DNA of 64,000 bases from Hippophae tibetana (taxonomy: Eukaryota; Streptophyta; Magnoliopsida; Rosales; Elaeagnaceae): NCBI GenBank assembly GCA_037013495.1, contig CM072806.1, positions 29,948,001 to 30,012,000 on the forward strand, given 5' to 3'. Below are positions 10,708 through 21,361 of the stretch, piece by piece. The first letter of the stretch is position 1. Each line of letters begins with the position of its first letter. The notes beneath the pieces are model-generated. The model made no database searches, had not been told where the DNA came from, and saw only the letters and a program-made list of their open reading frames with translations. A program made the position numbers and the translations under genes.

Positions 10708-13700
10708 TTAGGGAAGGATTTTGCGTCGCCGGCGAGGGGTTTCTCGTTTCAAGTACATTTTCTCCATTTCATCCAATGGTCGACTAGAACCATCTGGCAT
10801 GCTAACAAACCTCCAACCACCACCACCTCCACGTTTTCCTCTTGGTCCCATTTTTTCCACAGTAATCTTCCACCCATGTGATGGACGACGCCTACTGTAC
10901 TTGTGGCAGAAGACCTTCCCCGCCACCTGATAAAAGAAAATAAGACACCATTAGGAGAATCGGAGGTGGCATCAGTAGAGAATTAAGAGTTGCTATATTG
11001 TTGCATGAGAAGTAATATGAAACCATATCAAATTAGTTGCATAAAAGCATTAGATCAACAATTACAGGAGCTACAATATGTGAAAAGATAAATGGTTTGG
11101 TGGCAAGTAGGACTATCTACTTCTATCATTTTTGGTTCGTAGAATGGAAACGTAACGGAAATGAGAATGATAATTGGAATTGAATTCAATGAAAACAATA
11201 TTTTACTATTACTATGTTTGAACAGTAAAATCAAAATAATGATAAATATTAAAATAAAATTTCTAAATTTATAAATGAAATAAAATTAAAAAATAAGTTT
11301 TTTTCATTTTTAAATGAGATAAAATGAGAAAAATAATAAATAATTATACATATATACGAGAAAAATAGAACATGTTAGCCTATTACTGAAGGGTGTGGAA
11401 GGAATGAGCATCCTCCTACTATTAAAATGCTTTACATTCCATTCGTAATTAATGGTCAAACCAAATACGAAATACCCTTAATCATTCTTATTACGATCAA
11501 GCAAACATGACCTAAGAGAACTAAATCCTAGTTTCATCCTAGTTTCATATTTTCTATTTTATCAAAAATGACCAAATATGTAAATGTGAATTCTAAACTG
11601 TACTAATCACCTGATGACTAATACTGTAATCAAGTAGACTCCCTACTGTGAATTCTAAACATTTGACTATTTAATTATTATTGCAAAAATAATAATAAAA
11701 TTATATCAGATAATTTAAAAGAATCAGAAACTAAGAGTAAGCAAATTTTCATTAACATAAAACCCAAGGGAGCCAGATATATGTTTTTAAAAGCAAAAGA
11801 AAAGAGAGAAAAAAATTAAAAAAAAATCAGGAGTTATTATTTATATATGGCTTCAGTTTGTTTCTTGGGATCCAAACTTAAGGAAAAACTCACTTTCTCT
11901 TTGTTGAAGTTCATTTTTTGGACAAATTCTTCATAAAGCATGTCATCTTCTTTCCTGGATATCTGATAGTGGACTTCGTCCAAATCCTTAGTAGTACCAT
12001 CCCAACCCTCTGGCATAACCTTAAAGTCAGGCTTGTAAGGAAGGGATGCCACGTGAAATTCCCGATCATGAGAATTGAAGAATCTGCAAGAGAAAAGGAT
12101 TTGGGATCAAAATTTTCTGTTAGGAGCAACATAGAATCAACAATCCATTCTCAAAAGGAGGTTTCAAAAATTTGAGTACTAGACTACTAGTTACAGGATT
12201 TGATTCATTCTCATCACCATTTCTAGAAAAGTACTCAGAATATGCATAGTTGTGCATCTATATTGCCTTATTGTCATATTGTATACATTCAGAAAGAAAT
12301 TCATATTTATGCAGGATAATGATGCAAATTGGTATGCCCTCATGAACCTTCTCATTAATTGTTTGAGTAACAGAGAATATTTTCTTATCTTTTTTTCTTT
12401 ATTTTATTTTTTTCCCGGGGGTTGGATGGGTTGACAAACTAGTAACCAGCAGTTTCAATAAGTTCATTCCTAAGAATGATGCTGCGTCCAATGAAAACTG
12501 TACAAATAATTAGCAACTAATTTTTTCACCGACAAGTCCATCCTCCCCCTTAAAAAAACAAACAAACGATCTAAATACCTACATGCTCCTTATTTTTTAT
12601 AATAAAAAAATTATCTATATCCTCCTCATTACATATGCCTTTACAATATTTATTATATTTAGTTAGTTTCCCATACAAAATTCTTATCTTTTCCATATGA
12701 AATTCGTAAATTAGACGCCCGAAATTCCCAAACAAGTACCCACTAGTAAGGAGCATACAGACACCCATCACACTTACATGCATGCATAGATACATACATA
12801 CATGTGTGGACTTAGTACTTGTTAGTGAGTGTGGTGATGAGGATCTAATGCTATGACTACCACTTTCCCCTAAAACTGAACCCCTCAAGGGTGAATGATG
12901 TCGAACTGAAAACCCCAAGGTGGGGATCATGATGTACTCAGCAACCAACTAAATTCAAAACCGTAGAGGAGAGGAATATTAAATTCCAGAACTGACTAAG
13001 GAAATGAAGAAAAAAGTATACAGTGAAAGACATTAACTTAAAATGATAGTTTCTTTACATTGTAAAAAATTATGATACACATGAATGTAAATACTAAGAT
13101 ATGTTTTCAGCAGTTGGATGCTAGTTGTAAGAAATCCTGTTTGGCCAAGAACTACCAGATTAATATGAAAAAAATAATAATTTAGGGCTCAACAGTGACT
13201 GGACTAACATCAAATGTTTATGGAGAAAGATAATCTTATAACATAGAAATCTATCAAATAAGACATTGATGAAAATTATTAATTATAGAACAAGTAATGT
13301 TTAGAATAATCATCTTACTCAGGGAAAGTATCAAGCAAAAGTTCAACAGAATCATCCAAAGGATGGCCAAGCTTCTTTTCCTCTTCCTCCTCAAGCTCCT
13401 TCAGCCATAGAATTGCATGGACTCTCTGCCTCATAATCCTGTAATCTTTCGCAAGCCTCTCGACTGTGTACACCTCAGGATTTTCCTTGTGTAATCGATA
13501 CATTTCAGCTTTCTCTGAGTCCTTGAGATAAGAACCTCTAGCACCAGGCTCTCGCACTTGCTTCATCAGTACACTTACCTCCTGCATCCTCTCCCCCCAA
13601 CCATCAACAAATGCTTTACTTTTTCTATTCTCTGCTTCCAGCTCCTTCCACTTATCATCAAGCTCTTGTAAATTAGAGATCATTTGAGATTGGGATGTGT

Positions 13701-14055
13701 TAGTTTCACTAGCTCGATGGCCTGCCACTTCCCCATCAAAGTGCTCCTTGGCAAGTCCAGTTGACCATGAAGACACAGAATCCCAGCCTAAATCATCTGA
13801 TGCAGAAGAACCAAATGTTCCAGGAATAGTCTTCTCCCATCCATCTTTACTATTGTTTTCACCATCACCTCCAGATGTTGCTGAAAAAATCCTAGTGCCA
13901 CCATATGGATAAGTTTCTAAGCCATTTTTTGAGGTAACAACAGGGCAATTTCTTAAAGCTGATTTTGTCTTTTCATTCAGCAATCTTGAAGTACATGAGC
14001 CTGATCCGAGCGAAAAGACTGATAGACGAGCTATAATACGATGCAGATTCTGCAT
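10708..14055 (-). CDS. GCD1: GAMETE CELL DEFECTIVE 1 (GCD1), mitochondrial protein
   Basis: Three coding exons join in frame: 14055-13319, 12083-11894 and 10926-10708, giving 381 residues, close to the ~380 usual for plant GCD1. Donors GTAAGA (13318) and GTGAGT (11893) and acceptors TTCTCTTGCAG (12084) and TTTTATCAG (10927) are all canonical. The start at 14055 opens an Arg-rich, acid-poor N-terminus (MQNLHRIIARLSVF) suited to a mitochondrial transit peptide. Residues ~50-130 are Ser/Gly-rich. From ~175 the conserved domain follows, with a helix-turn-helix-like segment (YTVERLAKDYRI, ~196-221), an acidic run, DREFHVASLPYKPDF (~251), and a Gly-rich then Arg-rich C-terminus ending RRRRKILP. GCD1 is known from Arabidopsis and rice as a mitochondrial protein needed for gamete maturation. 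The domain is related to the eukaryotic mitochondrial regulator (Bot1-type) family. The frame has no breaks, so it is probably functional. Confidence 0.92.
11125..11471. mobile_element. MITE in the last intron of GCD1
   Basis: The segment begins TTTTTGGTTCGTAGAATGG and ends with the rough inverse, CATTCGTAATTAATGG followed by CAAACCAAATACGAAAT. Inside it is AT-rich and non-coding. Termini of the form TTTGGTTCG..GAATGG are common in hAT-type MITEs of dicots. It sits within intron 10927-11893, so it does not alter the protein. Exact ends and duplication were not resolved. Confidence 0.5.
12084..13318 (-). other. GCD1: Large GCD1 intron (1,235 bp)
   Basis: The intron is bounded by donor GTAAGA (13318) and acceptor TTGCAG (12084) on the minus strand. 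It contains a less AT-rich patch at about 12700-12950 with short CATACATACATG repeats, but no coding domain I recognise. The 125-codon minus-strand frame at 12571-12948 lacks any family signature. Confidence 0.75.
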
Positions 14056-14700
14056 GATTGAAATATTTTTATTTTTTTTATACTGAGATGTGTACTTTAT
14101 CTTTCCTGCTGCCAAATGGACATAAAAGATCCTGAAACATAGACAATCCTCCTGATTAGCATACAAGACAGATCATATCCATCAAGCTAAATTGCATATA
14201 TAATCTACATTAATTTAAAAGGCCATAATAAAGACGCAATCACGCAAGAAGGGATCCAGACATTAAAACCTGGAATATAATTTGTTCGATCCACAACAAA
14301 CAAAAATATGAATTTGTTATAGAAATACATGATTCTGTGTGAACCTTGTAAAGAAAAAAAAAACAAGAAGTACAAATTAATATCAAAGTTATTGAGACTT
14401 CAAAATTTTAAATTTGGATGCATAAATGCACTATCATCATTTTGTTTGTTAATTCCTCGATATTCTCTAATCACTCAAATTGCTGAATATCTTATTACAT
14501 ATAACAGAAGAGAGAAATGGACTGATAGAGAAGGGAAGAGAGTGAGAGAATGAAGTGTGGAGACTATTATTAGCTTAGTGCGTTGTGGCAATGAAGCTTA
14601 CCGAAGATAAAGGATTCTTGACGGGCGGCGATGGTGTGAGAGGGGAGGATGAAGTTAGGGCAAGTTGAATTGAACGGATTAAGGCTGTTGCGGCTCTCTT
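14056..14700 (-). promoter_or_regulatory. GCD1: GCD1 5' leader with predicted intron and short uORF
   Basis: A GC-richer block (about 14602-14700) probably holds the first, non-coding exon. It ends CTTCG before the donor GTAAGC at 14601. A good acceptor, TCTATGTTTCAG, precedes 14131. Splicing these would remove 14132-14601 and leave a 75-base leader portion before the start codon. That leader holds an upstream ATG at 14123 opening an eight-codon frame that stops at 14097 (MSIWQQER), out of frame with GCD1. It could reduce translation. An in-frame ATG at 14166 lies inside the predicted intron, so I did not use it as the start. No transcript evidence is available here; the transcription start is a guess. 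Confidence 0.55.
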
Positions 14701-15540
14701 TTCATTTTGATTTTTTTAACCAATTAAAAAAAACATTTAATTTCTTTGAAAAAATATCATAAATATTCTTTTTTAAAACTTAAACAACTTTTAAATATAT
14801 ATATATATATATATGACAAAAATATCATAAAAAAATTTATTTCCTTGAAAGTATTATTTAATCTTTATTTTCTTTCATTAAAAATATTATTTAATCTTTT
14901 AATTTTAAAAATATATTTAATATTTTTTTACTTAAAAAATATTTTTATTAATATTTTTATTTATAAAAAATAAGTAATAAAAATATTTTATACAGATATT
15001 AGGGAGAATATATTTTTTCATTTATCTCTAACATATCAAACTAAAAAAATTATAAATATAATTGTGATGTATTATGGTATTTTATCTTCTATGATTATAA
15101 TATTTTTAATAATTTTTATTTATTTTTAAATAAATTTAAAATTATTATATATTTTTATACTATTTTTATAAATAAATATTTTAAATATTATATTTTTAAA
15201 ATTAAAATATTAAATAATATCTTTTGTATAAATAAATGGAATAAAAGACCTTCCATTTATAAAAACAAAAAACCATACAGTACAACTCGTTTTAGTGGAC
15301 ATGTAACTTGTATGTAAGGCACCTACTTAATTATTTGCTTTCAAAATTTCTTCCATGCTAATCGGTAAATTTATGAATAAAAATTAATAAATTTAGCATA
15401 GCAATTTTATTCAGAGAAAGTGGAAAAAAAATTATTAGTTTAACACTACTAATATTTATCCAAAATATCTCTAATGTTTTAATAATATTACAAATACTCT
15501 TTAAATTTAATAGAATTAAAGTTAACAATATTCAATAGTA
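14700..15540. other. Very AT-rich intergenic DNA
   Basis: Over 80% A+T, with an (AT)n run near 14798-14815 and many ATATTTTTA motifs. The plus-strand frame at 14746-14973 translates to Ile/Lys/Tyr/Phe-rich low complexity and is not a gene. Confidence 0.55.
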
Positions 15541-16068
15541 ATTATATACACAAAAATGAAAAAAAGTAGTAGTAAATCAAGGAATAGTAGAAATAAAAAC
15601 AAAAAACTTCTTAGGATGTTTCTCGCAAGAAATAATAGAAAGAAACTTGAAGAAATTTTAAAAATAAAGTTAAATATTAAAGAAAAAGATAAATTTAAAG
15701 ATATATAATTTTTAAAACTAAAAAAAAATATTTCTAAGAAAATATATTATTTAATATGAAATAAGTAATAAAGAAATGAGTATCAATAACATATATGTAA
15801 AAAGAATGTATAAATATATCATTAATTGACAAAAAAATCATAATGAATAAGCTATCAAAAATTCTTAAAAATGATAAGAGAAGATTGGATATATTCATTT
15901 TGAATGAATCCAAATATTAATAAAAACTAATTTTAGAGAATTAATCCAAATATTAATAAAAACTTATTTTAGAGAAAGAATTGGTACTCAATAAAACTAA
16001 GATTACTAGATAATATAGTTATAGATTAGAAAGATGTTTTATTAAGAATAATTCATAGTAACTTAGGA
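15540..16068 (+). pseudogene. Probable left part of the decayed endogenous pararetrovirus
   Basis: The plus strand turns A-rich here, as in the pararetrovirus sequence that resumes at 21362 on the other side of the hAT element. Removing the hAT element and one copy of its 8-bp duplication would make the two stretches continuous. No domain was identified in this part, and stops are frequent. Assignment to the virus rests on composition and continuity only. Confidence 0.35.
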
Positions 16069-17463
16069 TAAGAGTGAGCAAAATATCTGATTAATCCGAA
16101 AAATTCGATCAAATTCAAAAAAATTAAGTGGTTTCGATCCGAAGTCGGATCGGATTTAGATTTTAGATTGGATTTTATCAATCCGCTCGGATTCAAATTA
16201 GGATTTAGATTAAAAATATTCAAATCCGTATAATCTGATCCGATCTGATATATTTAATATATTATTTAAAAAAAAATATATATATAATAATTAATAAACC
16301 TAACTTAACCTATTAAACCTAATATCAGCTGCCACCAGTCATCTCTTAACAACATAAAAACTATTTTTTTCAGCTGCCTCCATCTCTCCCTCTATCTCTC
16401 ATACTCGACTATCGACTCCACCCCTATTGTTGGTTTCAATCATTCTCTCAAGTCGCTGCTTGTTGTTCAGTGTTTTCCTGTCGCCTTTCCTTGTTCGTTG
16501 TTCGCTCATGTCGTTGTTCATTGTTCTTCATCATGCTTTGTAGAAGGTTAGATTTCTTTGAATTTTTTTCTATTTCTGAATTTTGATTTCAAATCAAATA
16601 TTCAAATGATCTATTTTGGTCATTATTGATAGTTATTACTTTTGTTTCAAATGAATGTGTGAAGCAAAAAACTCTCCAGAACATATTGTGTGATGTACTA
16701 TTTTTTTATAGTAATTTTCAAGAGCTATGTAATGAAATTACGAGTCTGAGTAGAAATGTGATGCTATTATAGAACAAAAATTGGGTGACATTATAGGAAA
16801 ACTTTGAACGGTCATAACTTTGTGTTGGGAGGTTCATTTTGGATGAATTTTTTTTATTCCATGTAACTTTTCGAGATCTAGATATTCCAAACGCCAAAGG
16901 TGATTTGGCACAGCCACTTTCCCAAAAAACGATGTTTTTCATGCTTTAATTGAGTTACAAACATTTTCACCCTACTTTTAAAATATTGAGGTCTATTAAT
17001 ATTGAACAATGAAGCACCAAAACTCGAATATTTTATGTTCACTTCAAAGAAGACATGTTATCAAGTAATATTTGACCAAAAAACAATTAGATAAAAATGC
17101 AATATATTTAATCCTCTATTTCTGGTTAATTAAAAGAACTTGATGCTTATGACATAAATCTTTCGTGTTTTGGAGGAACAAATGTCATCATTGAAAGGTT
17201 TTTTCCTTCTTGGACAAGGTTCAACACTTGGTATTAGAAAATTTGTTTTATTTTTCACGCATATATTGGGGTAGTATTTAAATAAAAATTTGTAGTACAT
17301 CATGGTTATTTACATAATTATAAAAACCAATATCATAAAACATTGTTTTATTTTGTCAAGAAACTTTGTTTTATAAATGGTGCATGTTAATTGAACATTT
17401 CATTCGTATTATTAAATTTTTAGTTATATTATATATAAATGTTCAATACATATTTTAAATCAC

Positions 17464-18620
17464 ATGAAAGCAAACATGTCCAACATCACCCTACGTCTAT
17501 GTGCACATTTTCACAATTATTTATTACAAATGTCTAATATTTTTTCTATAACTATACAGATGACTTTAGATAAAGATAAGGATACACATTATGTGATTGA
17601 GGAAGTAACTAAAGATGAAAGTGCAACACAACCAACTCAAGAAGAAGATTCTGTAAGCACTCCAATTCCTGACCTCTACATTGCTTTTAAATAAGAAGGT
17701 AAAAAATTTCCTCTAGATCTAGTAGTGAAGCATGGGCTCATTTTACCATAGAAGGGGTAGGGCAACATCGCAAAGCTATATGCAAATATTGTAAGAAACA
17801 ATATAAGTATGTGTCAAGCAAATCTGGCACGTCAAATTTTCTTGCACACATTGCCATTGGATGTGATAAGTTTCCCGGTAGAGTTCTTAAGAAACAAAAA
17901 ACTTTAGCTTTCCATAAGGACGGAAATCTTGTACCTAACAGTTTTAATGCTGAAAGATGTAGAGAAAAATTGGTAAGGATGATAATAAAAGATGAATTGC
18001 TATTTATTATCATAGAATGTGAAGGATTTTTTATTGAAGAGCTACAACCTTTGTTTAAAATCCTTTCTCGATGGACTATTGCAAGAGATTGCTTGAATTT
18101 GTATGTTACTAAAAGAGTAAAATTGAAAGAGTTGTTGAATAGAACTAGTAAAAGAATATGTCTTACTACTGATACATGGACATCTTGTCAGAATTTATGT
18201 TATATATGTTTAATTGCTCATTTTGTTGATAATGGTTGGAATTTACAAAAGATAATCTTCAACTTTTGTCAAGTTCCAAATCATAAAGGTGATACACTTG
18301 GTAGAGCGATTGAAGCATGTTTGTTAGATTAGGGCATTGATAGGATATTATGTATTACAATTGATAATGTAAGTTCTAATGATACTGCACTTACTTATTT
18401 GAAAAAATATGTTAATGGTTGGGGTAATGCAATTTTAGAATCAAAACACGTGTACATGCGATATGGTGCACATATTCTAAATTTAATTGTTGAGCAGGGT
18501 TTGAAAGAGTATAACATATCAATAAATAGGATTCGTTTTGTTGTAAGATACGTGAGAGGATCACCAATTAGACTACAAAAATTTAAGAGTGTTGTTGTTG
18601 TCTCTTTTAGGAGAACATAA
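17464..18620 (+). pseudogene. hAT transposase, N-terminal two thirds (BED finger + catalytic part)
   Basis: From about 17700 a single frame runs to 18620, interrupted only by one TAG at 18330-18332. It opens with a BED zinc finger (EAWAHFTIEG..., CKYCKKQYKY, then SGTSNFLAHI and a C; about 17725-17860). It then has TTDTWTS (about 18160), the CITIDNVSSND region (18355) and ILNLIVEQGLKE (about 18475), all standard for plant hAT transposases of the Ac/RICESLEEPER-like group. The region 17464-17694 encodes the acidic leader in another frame, so a frameshift near 17695 is implied. Normal proteins have CAAHILNL where this has YGAHILNL. The gene stops abruptly at the inserted DNA and resumes at about 20310. 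Confidence 0.85.
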
Positions 18621-19348
18621 AAACGTTCAAGTATACACGGTCACAAGTAATAAAATTTGATAAGTAAGTTATTGTTTCTACGGAGATTTGTTACTATAGT
18701 TTGTGGAGTACTAAAATTATTTCACTCTGATTTTATCCAAAACAAACGAAAGTTTATGAAATTTTAACTAAACTAATTTTTTATAATAATAAATAAGAAA
18801 ATTCTAGGATTGTAGTTTTTACCAAATTAATGCACTCGAATCATATTATTTTTCTCTTGATTTATATTTTTTTAGTAAATTTAATTTATCAACCAAGAAT
18901 TTCTAATTTTATCCATACATCTCTTCCGAGCCCCGTATAGACACATCTCACTAAATTAATTCACTATATGTCTATGAGAATTAAATTCACCAAGATTCAT
19001 TACGTTCTAAGTTCTCAAATGGCCACACATACGATAAGGTATATTTCTATCCTTCATATATACATGTTATTCTATCCATCAGCAATATACACAAAAATGT
19101 CTTTTCCAAGTTTATTTAAGTGTCACAGATTAATTGATAAATTTTCCAATAATCAAAAGCATTAAGCACAAATAGAATAAACATAAATCTTTCAAAAATA
19201 ATTTATTCAAGCTTCATAAATTTAGCTATAACGCAACCCTAGAAAAATTAAATTACTTCATACGAAAAATTAAAATTACAAAATTTAAGGAATATCAGTT
19301 AAAGAACACAAAGAAAATTAAAACATTTCTGCTTTTAAATTTTTGGCA

Positions 19349-19890
19349 CACGTGAAATACAACAGAAGCCAAAAATAGCTTCTACGTGTACCACTGTCTA
19401 GAACTCCAAAACTCTCCAACCGAACCTAACCTCATTTTTTTACAATAAATGCCCTATTTATGGCTAAAAAAAATACATCAAAAAATATTCTCTTAAAACC
19501 CCACGTGAATAGTGGGCGACATCGAAAATAATAATTTAAGTCACGTGTGGAATAAATACAAAACAGTTGGAAATGGGCGTCGGTTCTGCGTTTTCGTTTC
19601 AATTCATGCATGCCACATGTCAGCATCTGATTCACTGCAAGAAATAATGGGACACGTGGCAGCCTTTAAATGGTAGGAGGGAAAGCTTGCACGTGCTTGC
19701 GCCGCATGGGATCATTACACGCGAGACACGTGGGTCCCACATAAACAGCTGGAAACACGTGCACTAATTCTGTGTTTTGTGTTAACCAACACATGCCACA
19801 TGTCCACTACGGATTAGTTGTGTTGTGTGTGCATCTCACGCGTCTGATCGTCACCGTTGATTTCTGATCTGACGGTGTGTGGTGCACGTG
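19349..19890. promoter_or_regulatory. Cluster of eight CACGTG (G-box) sites
   Basis: CACGTG occurs at 19349, 19502, 19542, 19653, 19690, 19727, 19756 and 19885, within 542 bases. Several are in the ACACGTGG/ACACGTGC form bound by plant bZIP and bHLH factors (ABRE/G-box). In AT-rich DNA far fewer than one would be expected by chance. TATA-like TATTTATGG and TTTAAATGG lie nearby (about 19453 and 19665). The cluster belongs to the insertion inside the hAT element and probably is, or was, a retroelement promoter. Confidence 0.6.
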
Positions 19891-19964
19891 AAAAATATCT
19901 ACGCGTGGTCCTCCTTTCTTGCGCATAAAAACAAATATTTTTATTACATTTTAGCCCTCCAATT

Positions 19965-20170
19965 TAATTTAAATTAACTTTTAAACTTTTTTAATTGCAA
20001 TTAAGCCCTTTTTCTAATTTAAATTAACTTTTAAACTTTCGTTAATTACAATTAAACCCTATTTTAATTCAAATTATATTTTAGACTTTTGTTAATTGCA
20101 AGTAAGCACTCTTTTAATTTTAATTATATTTTCAGACTTCATTATTTGAAATTAAGTCCTTTTTCGATTC
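19965..20170. repeat. Short tandem repeat, ~48-bp period, about four units
   Basis: Successive units contain AATTTAAATTAACTTTTAAA, then TTTTTTAATTGCAATTAAGC and CCTTTTT. They decay toward the right (AATTATATTTTAGACTTTTG, then AATTATATTTTCAGACTTCA). Confidence 0.65.
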
Positions 20171-20309
20171 ATATTCTTTAATTTTCTTAAAAATGTATTC
20201 CTTAAGAAATAAACAATAAATATTAATTTATTCCATTAAAATTAACTAAAAATGTCAAGAAATGGGTACATAAGGTTTTGGTTTAGAAGCAGATGCATTC
20301 CAAATTTAT

Positions 20310-20717
20310 GCTTCTCATAAGAGAAAGCATTTAAAAGAAGTTCATACTATTGAAAACAAATATGAGGTGGAAAAATACTTACAAGAAGTTGGTGGATGAT
20401 GAGAAATTTGATATTTTAAGTTGGTGGAATGTTCATTTTTCAAGATTTTGTCTTTGATAGCTCGAGATGTATTGGTCATACCGGTATCTATTGTGTCATC
20501 TAAATCTGCATTCTCTACTGGTGGTCGTACAATTAGTCCATACAGAAATTCCTTATCTTCTAAAACTGTACAATCCTTTATTTGCACTGAAAATTGGATT
20601 CGTTCATCTCCAATCATTAAAATCCAAGAGTCACTTGATGAAATTGAGGTTCTAGAATCAGGTATATTGCATAAAATTTCAAATATATATAGATTTATTT
20701 GTTATCATATTATGTGA
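20310..20717 (+). pseudogene. hAT transposase C-terminal dimerisation domain
   Basis: After the insertion the coding sequence resumes with NKYEVEKYLQE and then, after a frame change near 20395-20420, FDILSWWNVHFSRF. It continues as LSLIARDVLVIPVSIVSSKSAFSTGGR and SLSSKTVQSFICTENWIRSS. This is the C-terminal hAT dimerisation domain (usual motif A...L.IP.S...SE.AFSTGGR). At least one frameshift separates the two parts. It belongs to the same gene as 17464-18620. Confidence 0.85.
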
Positions 20718-21361
20718 AAATTAAAGTTTTTTATATATTATTATGTTCATTAGCTCATTACTTATGTATATTTTTAACTTTTTAATTTTTCATCATGTAG
20801 ATGTTCTTGATGGTATTGGTAACTTAAACCTTGAATGATTATCAGAAACAGTTATTGTTATTATTAATGTTTGGAGAGTGGAGTTAATTTATGTAATTGA
20901 TATTGAATTTTTTGGAGTTAAATTAGTACTATGTATATTTGGAGTTAAATTATGTAATTGATGTCGAATTTTTTATATTATATGTTGAAATCATATTGAA
21001 TTCGGATTTTTTCGGATTGAAATTTATGGCGGTTTGAATTGGATTAAATATTTCATAATCTGCTTATTTATGTAATATTTTTAATAGATTTAAATTAAAA
21101 TTTTGACCTTATCCAATCAGATTGGATTCATATCTATTCGGATTGGTATTTAAAGTAGATTTGGATTGAATAATTTTCGGATTGGATTGGTTCAGATCGG
21201 ATTCAGATTGCCTTAAAATTGGTGGATTCATAGTTGTTCGGATTGACATATATAGCGGATCGAATTCGGATTGAATAATTCATAATTTGCTTCAGATCAG
21301 ATCAGATTCGGATTGACCTAAAATGTATGGTTTCGAACCGATGCTCAGCCCTAACTTAAGA

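Larger units (their letters stand above)
18600..20305. mobile_element. Insertion inside the hAT transposase (probable LTR-type sequence)
   Basis: The transposase frame breaks off near 18600-18620 and picks up near 20310, so about 1.7 kb was inserted. The left end holds CAAGTATACACGGTCACAAG and the right end holds tandem TTAATTGCAATTAAGCCC units. Both resemble parts of gypsy LTRs and adjoining DNA. The middle carries a G-box cluster. No reading frame is supported. I could not find matching TG..CA ends or a duplication, so the exact type is open. Confidence 0.5.
16069..21353 (+). mobile_element. hAT (Ac-like) DNA transposon, 5.3 kb, with nested insertion
   Basis: The ends TAAGAGTGAGCA (16069) and TGCTCAGCCCTA (ending 21353) are imperfect inverted repeats. 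They are flanked by ACTTAGGA (16061-16068) and ACTTAAGA (21354-21361), an 8-bp duplication with one mismatch, as expected for hAT. Both subterminal regions (16090-16260 and 20990-21340) are packed with TCGGATT/AATCCGA motifs, the usual transposase-binding type of repeats. A transposase gene occupies the middle and is interrupted by a ~1.7-kb insertion. The element sits inside decayed pararetrovirus sequence. Confidence 0.9.

Noticed and set aside
10630..10930. Plus-strand frames of 69 and 83 codons
   Set aside because: Antisense shadows of the last GCD1 exon.
12571..12948. 125-codon minus-strand frame inside a GCD1 intron
   Set aside because: Not conserved to my knowledge, contains repeat-derived CATACATACATG, and would disrupt a well-supported splice.
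14056..14166. Upstream in-frame ATG extending GCD1 by 37 residues
   Set aside because: It lies upstream of a strong splice acceptor at 14132, in the predicted leader intron. The start at 14055 gives a good mitochondrial presequence and the expected length.
14746..14973. 75-codon frame
   Set aside because: Ile/Lys/Phe/Tyr low complexity expected from AT-rich DNA.
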